Notes: generated by a model not told the origin, from the sequence alone. A stretch of 64,000 nucleotides of DNA from Halomarinibacterium sedimenti (GCF_019312585.1 NZ_JAHWDP010000005.1:1-64000); one strand, 5' to 3'; numbered from the stretch's first letter, positions 17,422 through 28,632 are shown. Numbers and translations: made by a program.

Positions 17422-18471
17422 TTAACGAACACTTATTGCAATCCCCGCTGAAATATTGTTATACTCCTGAAGCGTATAAGAAGCAAATATTTTAAAGACA
17501 CTTAAATTAATTCGTGTTCCCAAGCCTAGTCTAACACTATTTACATCGGCTTTAAAATTTAAGGGGTTTGAAATGGTTTCTTGAACCGTTCCAATATTAT
17601 TTCCATCACTGTCTTCTAATTGATAGGTGAGTGTGTAATCTCCATTTAAAGCCAGTTTACTGCCACCTCTCCCAAAACCTATAGAACCAAAAAAATCAAC
17701 AATCTTTAAATCTACAGACGCAATAGCTTGTAACGATAAAGTATTCAATTTAAACACGGCTTCTCCATTTACAACCGTCACATCATCTAGGGCATCTTCA
17801 TCGTCAATTGCATAGGTTACTTTTGTATGTCCATACGCCACTAGGGCACTTAAGCTAAAAGGAGATTCGTCCATTGTAGGAATGTATTGTGAAATATTGT
17901 GTTGCAATCCCAACCCAATAACAAAGTTCTTTACTTTATCATCAATCCCAAGATTTGGCACAAAACGAAGTTTAAAATCGGTACTCTTAGGCAATCCAAA
18001 TCCAACTTGTACTATAGGTGCAGGCACCCCTTTCAACGGAAAGTCTTCACCAATACCTCCGGGCATTTCAAATTCGGCTACCTTCACAGTGCCATCACCT
18101 ACTGGTATTCTCACATCAAAAACAGTACTATTGGTATCATCCCCCAATACGGTTGAGACATTTTGCTGACTTCCTGCTTGTGATGTCACAAAATTATAGT
18201 CTGAAGATCGAAAAAGAAATTCTTTATTATCGTCTGGTACCAAAGCCAAATTTGCGCCTATGGTAATATCGAACCCAAAAAGTTCATGGGTTTTTCCAGT
18301 GGTATACCAACCATCATTCATACTGTAAACAATACCCTTTAATGCTGGATTTATATAGGCTTGAGTTAAACTTTCTGCGTCATCTGCCGCTAAAAGGATA
18401 CTTTCGAGTTCTTGTGAAAAAGAAATATTCTGAAATAACAATACACAAAATGCTACTTTAATAATTTTCAT
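17422..18471 (-). CDS. Outer-membrane beta-barrel protein, DUF6588-like
   Basis: A 349-residue protein with an N-terminal signal peptide ending near SFSQ (residue 19), followed by LLAADDAESLTQAYINPALKGIVYSMNDGWYTTGK, typical of a flavobacterial family of predicted barrels (I believe DUF6588). Alternating beta-strand patterns run to the C-terminus. No catalytic motif is visible; probably an outer-membrane channel or structural protein. A near-consensus box TATCTTTA lies about 27 bases before the ATG. It sits between gyrB and mdh on the same strand; a terminator separates it from gyrB, so it is transcribed on its own. Confidence 0.8.
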   Translation of the reverse strand: MKIIKVAFCVLLFQNISFSQELESILLAADDAESLTQAYINPALKGIVYSMNDGWYTTGKTHELFGFDITIGANLALVPDDNKEFLFRSSDYNFVTSQAGSQQNVSTVLGDDTNSTVFDVRIPVGDGTVKVAEFEMPGGIGEDFPLKGVPAPIVQVGFGLPKSTDFKLRFVPNLGIDDKVKNFVIGLGLQHNISQYIPTMDESPFSLSALVAYGHTKVTYAIDDEDALDDVTVVNGEAVFKLNTLSLQAIASVDLKIVDFFGSIGFGRGGSKLALNGDYTLTYQLEDSDGNNIGTVQETISNPLNFKADVNSVRLGLGTRINLSVFKIFASYTLQEYNNISAGIAISVR

Positions 18472-18520
18472 ACTTCGAAGTTTTGGTTAGTTATTGAATA
18501 AAGATAGCAACTTCAAAACA

Positions 18521-18549
18521 AAAAAAATACCCCATTAAGGGGTATTTTT
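18521..18549 (-). terminator. Terminator of gyrB
   Basis: Stem AATACCCC (18526-18533) and GGGGTATT (18539-18546) with a five-base loop and flanking A/T runs, just downstream of the gyrB stop. Confidence 0.85.
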
Positions 18550-18574
18550 AAAACATTGCTTTTTAAAAAAGTAG

Positions 18575-20790
<2,216 letters not shown>

Positions 20791-21348
20791 ATGAAAAAAT
20801 ATTCTATTATTACTGCACTATTGCTTTTTATAGCAATGTCTTTTACAACTGAGTCTATGGCTCAAAAATTTAGCAATCTCGATGTAAGCCCTATGGATGC
20901 GGCTTCGTATCCAAGCGACTACAAAATTTCTTTAAAAGAAGTTAAAGTGGTTTATAGTAGACCTCAATTAAAAGGAAGATCATTAAGTGAACTTGCTCCT
21001 AATGGAAAGGTTTGGAGAACTGGCGCCAATGAAGCATCAGAAATTACATTCTACAAGGACATGTTCCTTGGAGAAACTCCTATTAAAGCAGGAACCTATA
21101 CACTTTACACCATTCCAGGAGAAAAGGCTTGGACTATCATTATTAATAAAGATATAAACGTATGGGGATCTTATTTTTACAACGAAAAGAACGATGTAGC
21201 AAGAATTAAAGTACCAGTAACAGTTAAAAAGGATTCGCTTGAAGCCTTCTCTATTGCTTTTGAAGGCAGCAAAGGCGGAGTTGACATGCATTTAGGATGG
21301 GATAACGTTCGAGTTATAGTCCCCTTTAAAGATAGATTCGCAAAATAA
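20791..21348 (+). CDS. DUF2911 family exported protein
   Basis: A 185-residue protein with a signal peptide (residues 1-24, ending SMAQ). The DUF2911 core follows: VKVVYSRPQLKGRSLSEL, GKVWRTGANEASEITF, AGTYTLYTIPGEKAWTIIIN and the C-terminal MHLGWDNVRVIVPF. The family is widespread in Bacteroidota; its function is unknown to me. It is a single-gene unit followed by a very strong terminator that overlaps the queE stop codon. No clear promoter box is visible. Confidence 0.9.
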   Translation: MKKYSIITALLLFIAMSFTTESMAQKFSNLDVSPMDAASYPSDYKISLKEVKVVYSRPQLKGRSLSELAPNGKVWRTGANEASEITFYKDMFLGETPIKAGTYTLYTIPGEKAWTIIINKDINVWGSYFYNEKNDVARIKVPVTVKKDSLEAFSIAFEGSKGGVDMHLGWDNVRVIVPFKDRFAK

Positions 21349-21351
21349 ATT

Positions 21352-21386
21352 AAAAAAACCCGAAGCAAATGCTTCGGGTTTTTTTA
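21352..21386. terminator. Bidirectional terminator between DUF2911 gene and queE
   Basis: Perfect stem CCCGAAGC (21359-21366) / GCTTCGGG (21371-21378) with an AAAT loop, A-run left and T-run right; the right arm runs into the queE stop. Confidence 0.9.
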
Positions 21387-22013
21387 TGGAATATTTAAAT
21401 ACTTATGGGTTTGTAATGACACCACCCACTTAGGATTTTGCATTACATAATCTACTATTTCTGGAATCATCTTTTCTCTTTTGCTCCATTCGGGTTGCAA
21501 GTAAAGTTTACATCTTGAATTTACTTTTGTTGCTTGCGCTTCAGCAAAACGGAAATCATCTTTATTATAAACAATTACTTTGAGCTCATCTGCCTTTTGA
21601 TAAATTTCTTTGGTAGGAAGTTTTAATTTCTTGGGTGAAAGACAAATCCAATCCCAAGTTCCCGACAAAGGATATGCCCCTGAAGTTTCAATATGTGTGT
21701 TTAACCCTTTTTCTTTAAGTAAAGTTGTAAGAGGTCCCATATCCCAAGTAAGGGGCTCCCCTCCCGTCACTACAATTGTTTTGGAAAATTTTGAAGCATT
21801 ATCAGCAATTTTTTCGATTTCCGTAGGTGGATGAATGGCAGGATTCCAACTTTCTTTTACATCGCACCAATGGCATCCCACATCGCACCCTCCTACTCTA
21901 ATGAAATAAGCTGCAGCACCTTTATGATAGCCCTCACCTTGGATGGTGTAAAACTCTTCCATTAAGGGTAGCATGATTCCTTTTTCAACCAAATCTTGTA
22001 CTTGTGCTTCCAT
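21384..22013 (-). CDS. queE: 7-carboxy-7-deazaguanine synthase
   Basis: Radical SAM enzyme of queuosine synthesis, converting carboxy-tetrahydropterin to 7-carboxy-7-deazaguanine. FolE (2334) supplies the upstream pathway. The product (about 209 residues) has EEFYTIQGEGYHKGAAAYFIR and the radical SAM cysteines in GGCDVGCHWCDVKESW (CxxxCxxC), then the SAM-binding VTGGEPLTW. I place the start at the ATG at 22013 (MEAQVQDL) rather than at 22046, because an exact TAAATTTG box at 22026-22019 lies inside the longer frame. That box ends five bases before the ATG, so the mRNA is probably leaderless. Confidence 0.94.
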   Translation of the reverse strand: MEAQVQDLVEKGIMLPLMEEFYTIQGEGYHKGAAAYFIRVGGCDVGCHWCDVKESWNPAIHPPTEIEKIADNASKFSKTIVVTGGEPLTWDMGPLTTLLKEKGLNTHIETSGAYPLSGTWDWICLSPKKLKLPTKEIYQKADELKVIVYNKDDFRFAEAQATKVNSRCKLYLQPEWSKREKMIPEIVDYVMQNPKWVVSLQTHKYLNIP

Positions 22014-22018
22014 GAGGG

Positions 22019-22026
22019 CAAATTTA
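22019..22026 (-). promoter_or_regulatory. Promoter -7 box (TAAATTTG) of queE, possibly leaderless
   Basis: Exact TAnnTTTG on the minus strand; only five bases separate it from the ATG at 22013. Confidence 0.55.
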
Positions 22027-22092
22027 CAGTAATTTGCTCTTAGCAACTACCTGTTATTCGAATTTTTACCCGCGATTTTATTCTGAAGGATC

Positions 22093-22575
22093 CTATTTTA
22101 CAGCAACAACCTCTATCTCAATCTTTGCTCCTTTTGCCAGTGCCTTTGCAGCAAACGTAGTTCTGGCTGGTTTTTGAGGAAAATAGGTTTCATATATTTT
22201 ATTAAACACCAGGAAATCTTCCATATTTTCGAGTATTACGGTTACTTTAACGACATCAGTTAAGCGCAACTCATGAACCGATAAAACATCCTTTATGTTT
22301 TCTATTGTTTGTAGTGTTTCGGCTTCAAACCCACCTGTGACTAATTCACGAGTGTCATGATTCATGCCAATCTGTCCAGACAGATAAAATGTATTTCCTA
22401 TTTGAACAGCATCACTAAATGGAACATCCTGCTTCTTGGGCTCATGAGATTTATGAAAAATAGGAACCTCAAATGAATTTGTATCCTTGCTGCTTTTTAT
22501 TTCATTTTTAGATTCCGAACAGCTAAAGAGAAAAGAAAAAATACCAATACCTAAAATTACTCGAATGAATTTCAT
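22093..22575 (-). CDS. RidA/YjgF family protein with lipoprotein signal
   Basis: RidA proteins hydrolyse reactive enamines and imines formed by pyridoxal-phosphate enzymes, normally in the cytoplasm. This 160-residue protein has the full RidA fold (about residues 36-160: DAVQIGNTFYLSGQIG, TIENIKDVL, KPARTTF, IEIEVVAV). The catalytic arginine is R138 and the partner glutamate E153, in the same 15-residue spacing as R105/E120 of E. coli RidA. Unusually, residues 1-19 form a lipoprotein signal peptide with an LFSC lipobox (C19), followed by a 17-residue polar linker, so the enzyme should be lipid-anchored outside the cytoplasm. It is divergent from the HerA-like gene. Confidence 0.9.
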   Translation of the reverse strand: MKFIRVILGIGIFSFLFSCSESKNEIKSSKDTNSFEVPIFHKSHEPKKQDVPFSDAVQIGNTFYLSGQIGMNHDTRELVTGGFEAETLQTIENIKDVLSVHELRLTDVVKVTVILENMEDFLVFNKIYETYFPQKPARTTFAAKALAKGAKIEIEVVAVK

Positions 22576-22659
22576 GATTATATATTAAAGTTTCAATTAA
22601 AATACTGAATATTTTTAGTAGCTACCATACAATTGCTATTTTTACCTAAAATTTTGAAG

Positions 22660-24186
22660 ATGGCAGACAAACAAGCTTTTTTTAACCACATTACCGAAGG
22701 TTATACCACTAAAGGAGATTCGATTACATTGGGAGCAGCAATGCTGGATGGAGAAACCCTAACCAATGCTTACGTAAAAGTTCCTTTAAAAACCTTAAAC
22801 CGACACGGACTTATCGCTGGCGCCACTGGAACAGGAAAAACAAAAACCCTGCAAGTCTTGGCTGAAAATCTATCCGACAAAGGAATTCCTGTCTTATTAA
22901 TGGATATGAAAGGTGACTTAAGTGGTATTGCCCAACCAAGCCCAGGACACCCAAAAATTGATGAGCGTCATGCCCAAATTGGCCTTCCCTTTGAAGCCAA
23001 AGGATTTCCTGTGGAAATTTTAACGCTCTCTGAACAAAACGGAGTGCGTTTAAGAGCCACGGTAAGTGAGTTTGGCCCTGTCCTAATTTCAAGAATATTA
23101 GACCTGTCTGAAGCCCAATCGGGAGTCATGTCCATTCTGTTTAAGTATTGTGACGACAATAAACTACCCCTTTTAGACCTTAAAGATTTAAAGAAAATTC
23201 TTCAATATGCCTCAGACGAAGGAAAGGATGAAATTGAAAAAGCCTACGGAAGAATATCCCCAGCTACATCGGGAGCCATTCTTCGTAAAATTGTAGAATT
23301 AGAACAGCAAGGCGGTGATCTTTTCTTTGGTGAAAAATCTTTTGACACGGACGATTTACTTAGGATTGATAAAAACGGAAGAGGCTATATAAACATTGTT
23401 CGGTTAACTGATATCCAAGATAGGCCAAAGTTATTCTCAACCTTTATGTTGTGTTTGTTAGCCGAAATTTATGCCACCTTCCCAGAGCAAGGAGACAGTG
23501 GCAGACCCGAACTTGTTATTTTTATTGATGAGGCTCATCTTATTTTTAAAGAAGCGAGTGATGCATTACTTGACCAAATTGAAAGTATTGTAAAATTAAT
23601 TCGATCTAAAGGAGTTGGACTTTATTTTGTTACTCAAAATCCAACTGACGTACCTGATGCGGTACTGAGCCAATTAGGTTTAAAAATTCAGCATGCACTA
23701 CGTGCGTTTACAGCTAAAGATAGAAAAGCCATTAAACTTACGGCAGAAAATTATCCTTTATCCGATTATTACAAAACCGATGAAGTTTTAACTTCCCTAG
23801 GAATTGGAGAAGCATTAGTTTCTGCTTTAAATGAAAAAGGAATTCCTACCCCTTTGGCGGCTACTATGCTACGGGCGCCTATGAGTAGAATGGATATTTT
23901 GGAAGATGACGAATTGAAAGACCTATTAGAAGCTTCAAAATTAATAAAAGAATATAACGAAGAAATAGACCGTGATAGTGCTTATGAAATGCTAAATAAA
24001 AAAATTGAAATAGCAAATCTCAAAGAAGCAAAAGAAAAAGCAGAAAAAGAAAAAGAGGAAGCCCAACGAACCACAACAAGAAGAACTACTTCTCGTAGAA
24101 GAGGCAAAAGCACTCTCGAAAAAGTAATCACAAGCCCCACAGTAATACGAAGTGTACTGGGAATATTAAGTAAAATGTTAAAATAA
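22660..24186 (+). CDS. HerA-like DUF853 ATPase (YjgR family)
   Basis: A 508-residue P-loop ATPase of the HerA/FtsK superfamily. Walker A is GATGTGKTKT near residue 48; Walker B is LVIFIDEAHLIF near 290; a sensor segment YFVTQNPTDVPDAVLSQLG follows. The C-terminus is a charged coiled coil ending in a basic RRTTSRRRGK patch. DUF853/YjgR proteins are widespread, with no firmly known substrate. I use the ATG at 22660 (MADKQAFF) rather than a TTG at 22633; a near-consensus box TATTTTTA at 22637-22644 lies inside the longer frame. The next gene starts 17 bases downstream, so they may be co-transcribed. Confidence 0.92.
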   Translation: MADKQAFFNHITEGYTTKGDSITLGAAMLDGETLTNAYVKVPLKTLNRHGLIAGATGTGKTKTLQVLAENLSDKGIPVLLMDMKGDLSGIAQPSPGHPKIDERHAQIGLPFEAKGFPVEILTLSEQNGVRLRATVSEFGPVLISRILDLSEAQSGVMSILFKYCDDNKLPLLDLKDLKKILQYASDEGKDEIEKAYGRISPATSGAILRKIVELEQQGGDLFFGEKSFDTDDLLRIDKNGRGYINIVRLTDIQDRPKLFSTFMLCLLAEIYATFPEQGDSGRPELVIFIDEAHLIFKEASDALLDQIESIVKLIRSKGVGLYFVTQNPTDVPDAVLSQLGLKIQHALRAFTAKDRKAIKLTAENYPLSDYYKTDEVLTSLGIGEALVSALNEKGIPTPLAATMLRAPMSRMDILEDDELKDLLEASKLIKEYNEEIDRDSAYEMLNKKIEIANLKEAKEKAEKEKEEAQRTTTRRTTSRRRGKSTLEKVITSPTVIRSVLGILSKMLK

Positions 24187-24203
24187 ATAACCCCACAAAA
24201 ACT

Positions 24204-24770
24204 ATGAAAAAGACCCTATTAATTGTTGCCATTGCTGGAATATTATGTACCCAATGTGGAAAAGGAGAAGACCCATTTGCTATTGGAGAAGGTATCGTAG
24301 GTAAAGTGACACAAGATGTCCAAATGAGACAGATAGACTCTATTTTTGCAAACGATTCTATTGTAAAATTGAATCCAATTAAAGATGCTTTGGGAACCCA
24401 AGGCGAGGTAGAAATTTATGAAAAAGGCGGAAAGAAATTACTTTTAATTTCGCCAGAAGACGAAAGTGACCCAAACTCAATCATTAGTAATATACAGGTA
24501 TTTGATGCAAGGTATAAAACCGAAAAAGGATTAAATTCTGCTAGCACCTTTGCCGATGTAAAAGCTAACTATGAAATAGCAGGAATTGAAAATGCAATAA
24601 ATGCTGTAGTTGTGTTTTTAAAAAACAGTGATATTTATCTTACCATAGATAAAAAACAACTTCCTGAAAACATTAGGTACGATTACAGTGCAAGAATTGA
24701 GGCTTCACAAATTCCTGATACAGCTACCTTTAAGTATTTTATGATTGGTTGGGATACTGAAAAGGAATAA
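24204..24770 (+). CDS. Lipoprotein of unknown function
   Basis: I do not recognise the family. The 188-residue protein has a lipoprotein signal (ILCTQC, C18) and a hydrophilic mature part with a beta-rich pattern, including IYEKGGKKLLLISPEDESDPNS and YEIAGIENAINAVVVFLKNSDIYLTI. No enzymatic motif is visible. It follows the HerA-like ATPase gene by 17 bases and ends at a strong terminator, so the two probably form one unit; a shared function is not implied by the sequence. Confidence 0.75.
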   Translation: MKKTLLIVAIAGILCTQCGKGEDPFAIGEGIVGKVTQDVQMRQIDSIFANDSIVKLNPIKDALGTQGEVEIYEKGGKKLLLISPEDESDPNSIISNIQVFDARYKTEKGLNSASTFADVKANYEIAGIENAINAVVVFLKNSDIYLTIDKKQLPENIRYDYSARIEASQIPDTATFKYFMIGWDTEKE

Positions 24771-24792
24771 CATTGATTTTTCATCTACAAAT

Positions 24793-24821
24793 AAAAACCT
24801 TCAATTATTGAAGGTTTTTTT
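24793..24821 (+). terminator. Terminator after the lipoprotein gene
   Basis: Stem AACCTTCAA / TTGAAGGTT with a three-base loop, flanked by A and T runs. Confidence 0.88.
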
Positions 24822-24863
24822 ATTTCCTTAAATGCAGTATCTTACTCATAAGTACATTAAAAG

Positions 24864-25802
24864 ATGAAATTTTTATTTACGTTTTTACTAGTACCCCTTT
24901 TTTGTTTTGGACAATTATCTTCAAAATATGAACCTTCTGCTCTCAATCCCTACGGACTTCCAAATCCAGATGCACCCAAAGAAATACTCGATTTTGATCC
25001 ATTAATTGGAACATGCGATTGTATTTCGACCACCCGAAACGTAGACCAGTCTTGGGGAGACTCTCAAAAAATGACTTGGACTTTTAAATATATTATGAAT
25101 GGTACGGGCATCCAAGACGAAACATTAAAAGAAGACGGTAGCCATTCTGGAAGCATAAGACAGTTTATTGCCGATAGTAGCAAATGGTATGTGCATTGGT
25201 ATTCTAATACTACTCCTAGTACGTCCCTCCCAACCTGGGAAGGAGGAAAACGGGGTGATAGTATTGTGTTATATCGGGAACAGAAAGCCCCAAATGGCAT
25301 GGATGGCTCCTATAGACTTACCTTTAGTAATATTTCTGAAAAAGGGTTTCACTGGATTGGAGAATGGGTAGATACTACTGAAAAATTTGTATTTCCCACT
25401 TGGAAAATCGAATGTGTAAAAAGAGATTCTAATTGGGATAAGGAAATAATCTTAAAAAACGTAGCTGCTTTTTCTAAGGCATATATGGATGGAAATATTG
25501 AAAAGTTATCTCAATTTTATACAGAAGATGGAAAAATATTTCCCAACAACACAGATATCATTTCTGGGAGAGATGCTATTAAAAAAAGATGGACACTCCC
25601 TGAAGGTGTTTCCATTAAATATCATAAAGTAACGCCTTTAGAAATTAAAATTATTGGTGATTTTGCCTATGATTTTGGCTATTATGAGGGCAGTTCTGTT
25701 TCTCAAAAAGGGGAATCCCCCTTTAAAGGAAAGTATGTAATTGTCTGGAAAAAATTGGATGGTGATTGGAAAATGTACCTTGATATTTGGAATAATATTT
25801 AG
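24864..25802 (+). CDS. Exported two-domain protein: DUF1579-like plus SnoaL/DUF4440-like
   Basis: A 312-residue protein with a signal peptide (residues 1-17, ending CFGQ). Residues 35-185 resemble DUF1579-type lipocalin-like domains (DFDPLIGTCDCISTT, WTFKYIMNGTGIQDE, FHWIGEWVDTTEKFVFPTWKIE). Residues 195-312 resemble the SnoaL/DUF4440 fold (AFSKAYMDGNIEKLSQFYTEDGKIFPNN, FAYDFGYYEG, GDWKMYLDIWNN). Both folds bind small molecules, but no catalytic residues can be assigned. The combination in one exported protein is known from other Bacteroidota in my experience, but its substrate is unknown. It is bounded by a terminator upstream; the methyltransferase gene follows after 82 bases. Confidence 0.75.
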   Translation: MKFLFTFLLVPLFCFGQLSSKYEPSALNPYGLPNPDAPKEILDFDPLIGTCDCISTTRNVDQSWGDSQKMTWTFKYIMNGTGIQDETLKEDGSHSGSIRQFIADSSKWYVHWYSNTTPSTSLPTWEGGKRGDSIVLYREQKAPNGMDGSYRLTFSNISEKGFHWIGEWVDTTEKFVFPTWKIECVKRDSNWDKEIILKNVAAFSKAYMDGNIEKLSQFYTEDGKIFPNNTDIISGRDAIKKRWTLPEGVSIKYHKVTPLEIKIIGDFAYDFGYYEGSSVSQKGESPFKGKYVIVWKKLDGDWKMYLDIWNNI

Positions 25803-25884
25803 AGCCTTATCATAAAATTCATTTTTCAACACTAAAACGGAAGAAAAAATAGAAAACCTATATTTATAGTGTTAAACAATTTAT

Positions 25885-27501
25885 ATGCTATCACCTTTAG
25901 ATAAAAGTCTTCTTCGTAGTGATCTGTTTCGGCATTTGGACGGAATTGTTTGTGCGCCCGTAATATATTCACTAAAAGAAAAAGGAGTACTTGATTATTT
26001 GCTAACAAAAACGTCTTTTTCAATTTCAGAGATTTCAGAAAAATTTGAAGCCAATGAAGGATACCTAAATGTTGCCTTACGAATGTTGGGTTCGCAAGGC
26101 TGGGTAAATTATAAAGTAGATGCTCAAACAAACCAAGTTACCATCTCAATAAACGATAAAAGTGAGAAGGCATTTCAATTTTCTGAAAGGTATCGCGAAG
26201 TGGTTCAGTATTTAAAGATTTCGGAAGGTTTTCACCCACGTAATTTCGACTTGGAACAGTTTACATCACTCAACAGAATTTTTACGAAATACAAGCAAGG
26301 AGACTTTAATCCAATATCCAAAAACGAGCAAGATCGTGAAATTGAATTGCAAATCCAGAAACATATTGAAGGTGTTTTGGTGGGACCCATTACTGTATAT
26401 TTGGGGATGGACGGAATGTTTCATAAATATTTTATGGAAGCCTCCTTTAGTGCCGATGAGTTTCATGAAGACCCCGTGAGTTTTAGCAAAATATTAGATT
26501 TCTTTACTTTTTTAGGTTGGTTTAATAAGAAAAATGAGCACTATCGATTTACCGATAAAGGCTTGTTTTTTGCCCGTAGATCCTCGGCTTATGGGGTAAC
26601 AGTTTCCTATTTACCTACTTTTAGAAGGGTAGATGAATTGTTATTTGGAAATGCTACCATTTTTAAGAGCAACGACCCAAATGCTACCGAAATGCACGTG
26701 GATAGAGAGATGAATGTTTGGGGAAGTGGAGGAGCCCATTCTGCTTATTTTAAAAAGATTGACGAAATAGTAATCGCACTTTTCAACAAACCCATCGAAG
26801 AACAACCTAAGGGGATTCTGGATATGGGATGTGGTAATGGCGCATTTCTTATCCATCTTTTTGAAGTGATAGAACAACGAACCAAACGAGGAACCATGCT
26901 CGAAGAATATCCCCTCTTTTTAGTAGGGGTAGATTATAATCGTGCCGCATTAAAAGTTACCCGAGCCAATCTGGTGAAAGCCGATATTTGGGCCAAGGTC
27001 ATTTGGGGTGATATTGCCAATCCCTCCCAATTGGAGAATGATATTCAGGAAAGTTATGATATTGAATTGAGTGATTTGCTCAACGTGCGAACCTTTCTCG
27101 ACCATAACCGCCCTTGGAAATTCCCCAATAATATCGAAACCAATAGAAAGAGCGATTCTAGGGGAGCTTTTGCCTCTTGCGGTGATAGATTACCCAATGC
27201 AATCGTAGAACAAAATTTAAAGGAACATCTCGAAAATTGGTTACCCTACATTAAAAAGTTTGGTCTTTTAATGATAGAATTACACACCATAGACCCTTCC
27301 ATAGCTTCGAAAAATATTGGAAAAACGGCTTGCACAGCTTATGATGCTACCCATGGTTTTAGCGATCAGTATATTTTAGAATTAGATGTTTTTCTTAAGG
27401 TAATTGATGAATTAAACTTAAAAAGTGACCCAAAACATTTTTCAAAATTTCCAAATAACGAACTTGCTACCGTAAGTATAAACTATTTAAAACTCGCCTA
27501 A
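25885..27501 (+). CDS. Large class I SAM-dependent methyltransferase
   Basis: A 538-residue protein. Residues 20-110 form a winged-helix-type N-terminal domain (VIYSLKEKGVLDYLLTK, FEANEGYLNVALRMLGSQGW), as in O-methyltransferases. After a long helical insert, motif I of the methyltransferase fold is ILDMGCGNGAFLIH near residues 311-324, followed by LFLVGVDYNRAALKVTRANL. The long insert and size recall the AprA MT1-type methyltransferases of polyketide pathways, but that is a tentative resemblance. The VOC-family gene starts two bases after its stop, so the pair is likely co-translated. A near-consensus box TATATTTA lies 18 bases before the ATG. Confidence 0.85.
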   Translation: MLSPLDKSLLRSDLFRHLDGIVCAPVIYSLKEKGVLDYLLTKTSFSISEISEKFEANEGYLNVALRMLGSQGWVNYKVDAQTNQVTISINDKSEKAFQFSERYREVVQYLKISEGFHPRNFDLEQFTSLNRIFTKYKQGDFNPISKNEQDREIELQIQKHIEGVLVGPITVYLGMDGMFHKYFMEASFSADEFHEDPVSFSKILDFFTFLGWFNKKNEHYRFTDKGLFFARRSSAYGVTVSYLPTFRRVDELLFGNATIFKSNDPNATEMHVDREMNVWGSGGAHSAYFKKIDEIVIALFNKPIEEQPKGILDMGCGNGAFLIHLFEVIEQRTKRGTMLEEYPLFLVGVDYNRAALKVTRANLVKADIWAKVIWGDIANPSQLENDIQESYDIELSDLLNVRTFLDHNRPWKFPNNIETNRKSDSRGAFASCGDRLPNAIVEQNLKEHLENWLPYIKKFGLLMIELHTIDPSIASKNIGKTACTAYDATHGFSDQYILELDVFLKVIDELNLKSDPKHFSKFPNNELATVSINYLKLA

Positions 27502-27503
27502 CA

Positions 27504-27926
27504 ATGTCACAAAATCTACGACCTTTTCATCTAGCCATTCCCGTAAATAACATTGAAATAAATCGAACCTTTTACAGAGACGTTTTAGGATGTAAAGAAG
27601 GACGAAGCAGCGACCATTGGGTCGATTTCGATTTTTTTGGACATCAATTGGTCATTCATTTAAAGGAAGAAAAAAATGAATCTGTTTCAAACCCAGTAGA
27701 CGGAAAAGAGGTCCCCATTCCGCATTTTGGGGTGGTTTTGGATATGCAAACTTTTGAAACATTTGCTGAAGATTTAAAAAAGAAAGGCATTCAATTTATT
27801 ATCGAACCTTATATTCGATTTAAAGGTGAAGTAGGTGAGCAAGCCACTATGTTTTTTAAAGACCCCTCGGGTAATGCTTTGGAGTTTAAAGCCTTCAGGA
27901 ATTTGGATCAGCTTTTTGCGAAATAG
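27504..27926 (+). CDS. VOC (glyoxalase/dioxygenase) family protein
   Basis: A 140-residue single-module vicinal-oxygen-chelate protein. Candidate metal ligands sit at H9 (PFHLAIPVNN), H74 (PIPHFGVVLD) and E127 (GNALEFKAF), the usual two-His-one-Glu arrangement. FYRDVLGCKEGR and MFFKDPSGN are standard VOC segments. The substrate is unknown; the gene follows the methyltransferase by two bases, so a shared small-molecule pathway is plausible. Its last 32 bases overlap the convergent YwaF-like gene. Confidence 0.88.
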   Translation: MSQNLRPFHLAIPVNNIEINRTFYRDVLGCKEGRSSDHWVDFDFFGHQLVIHLKEEKNESVSNPVDGKEVPIPHFGVVLDMQTFETFAEDLKKKGIQFIIEPYIRFKGEVGEQATMFFKDPSGNALEFKAFRNLDQLFAK

Positions 27927-28632
27927 CTTTTTTTCTAGTGAAATGAAAAGGCAAATAAATTAGGAAGAAATACGGAAACAAGATTAATTCTGCCACCAAA
28001 ATATAATACGGCCAATCCCCTAAATAGTCTAACAATGATCCGTGGGGTGGCTTTTCTGAAATAAAGAAATAATTAGAGCCTAAGATTTTATTCACCAATA
28101 GCATGGCAACAAAGTACACTTGCAATGCTAAAAAGGACTTAAATATGCTTTTTACAGTGGGGCGCATTTTGTAAATAATAGTGGCGTAAAGAATAAAAAC
28201 AACCAAGCCACAATGCACTACAAAATATTTGAGATAATCGTAATGTGGAAACCCATGGGCTAAATCAGGTGTAATAATAGCTTGAGAGGTGCCTGCCAAA
28301 ATCCAAAAAAGCAATACTTCATACATCCACTTTTTACGAGTTACTGCAAAGATGGGCAGCAATAAAGAAATGATATTACAGAGATGTAACGGAAGATGTT
28401 CGGTAGCGTCAAATCCCTGAATGTATATCCTAGAAATAGTCCAAATAACCAAACTTGCACAAAGAAATATAGAGAATCCAACTCCTAATTGGCGCTGTCT
28501 TTTTTTAGATAATTTCTTTGCCCAAACAATAAACGTATATCCAAACAATGCAAAAAAAAGAATGGCAATAATATGCTGAAAGCCAAACATGGTGAAGGCA
28601 TTATTATCTCTAAAAAATACAGACTCGGTCAC
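27895..28632 (-). CDS. YwaF/TIGR02206-type integral membrane protein
   Basis: A 245-residue protein with about seven membrane segments. The pattern FGFQHIIAILFFALFGY, LPLHLCNIISLLLPIFAVT, GTSQAIITPDLAHGFPHYDYLKYFVVHCGLV and a C-terminal GDWPYYILVAELI matches the TIGR02206/YwaF group, whose function is unknown. The start is GTG at 28632. It overlaps the convergent VOC gene by 32 bases at the 3' end. No promoter box is evident. Confidence 0.85.
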   Translation of the reverse strand: MTESVFFRDNNAFTMFGFQHIIAILFFALFGYTFIVWAKKLSKKRQRQLGVGFSIFLCASLVIWTISRIYIQGFDATEHLPLHLCNIISLLLPIFAVTRKKWMYEVLLFWILAGTSQAIITPDLAHGFPHYDYLKYFVVHCGLVVFILYATIIYKMRPTVKSIFKSFLALQVYFVAMLLVNKILGSNYFFISEKPPHGSLLDYLGDWPYYILVAELILFPYFFLIYLPFHFTRKKAISQKADPNS

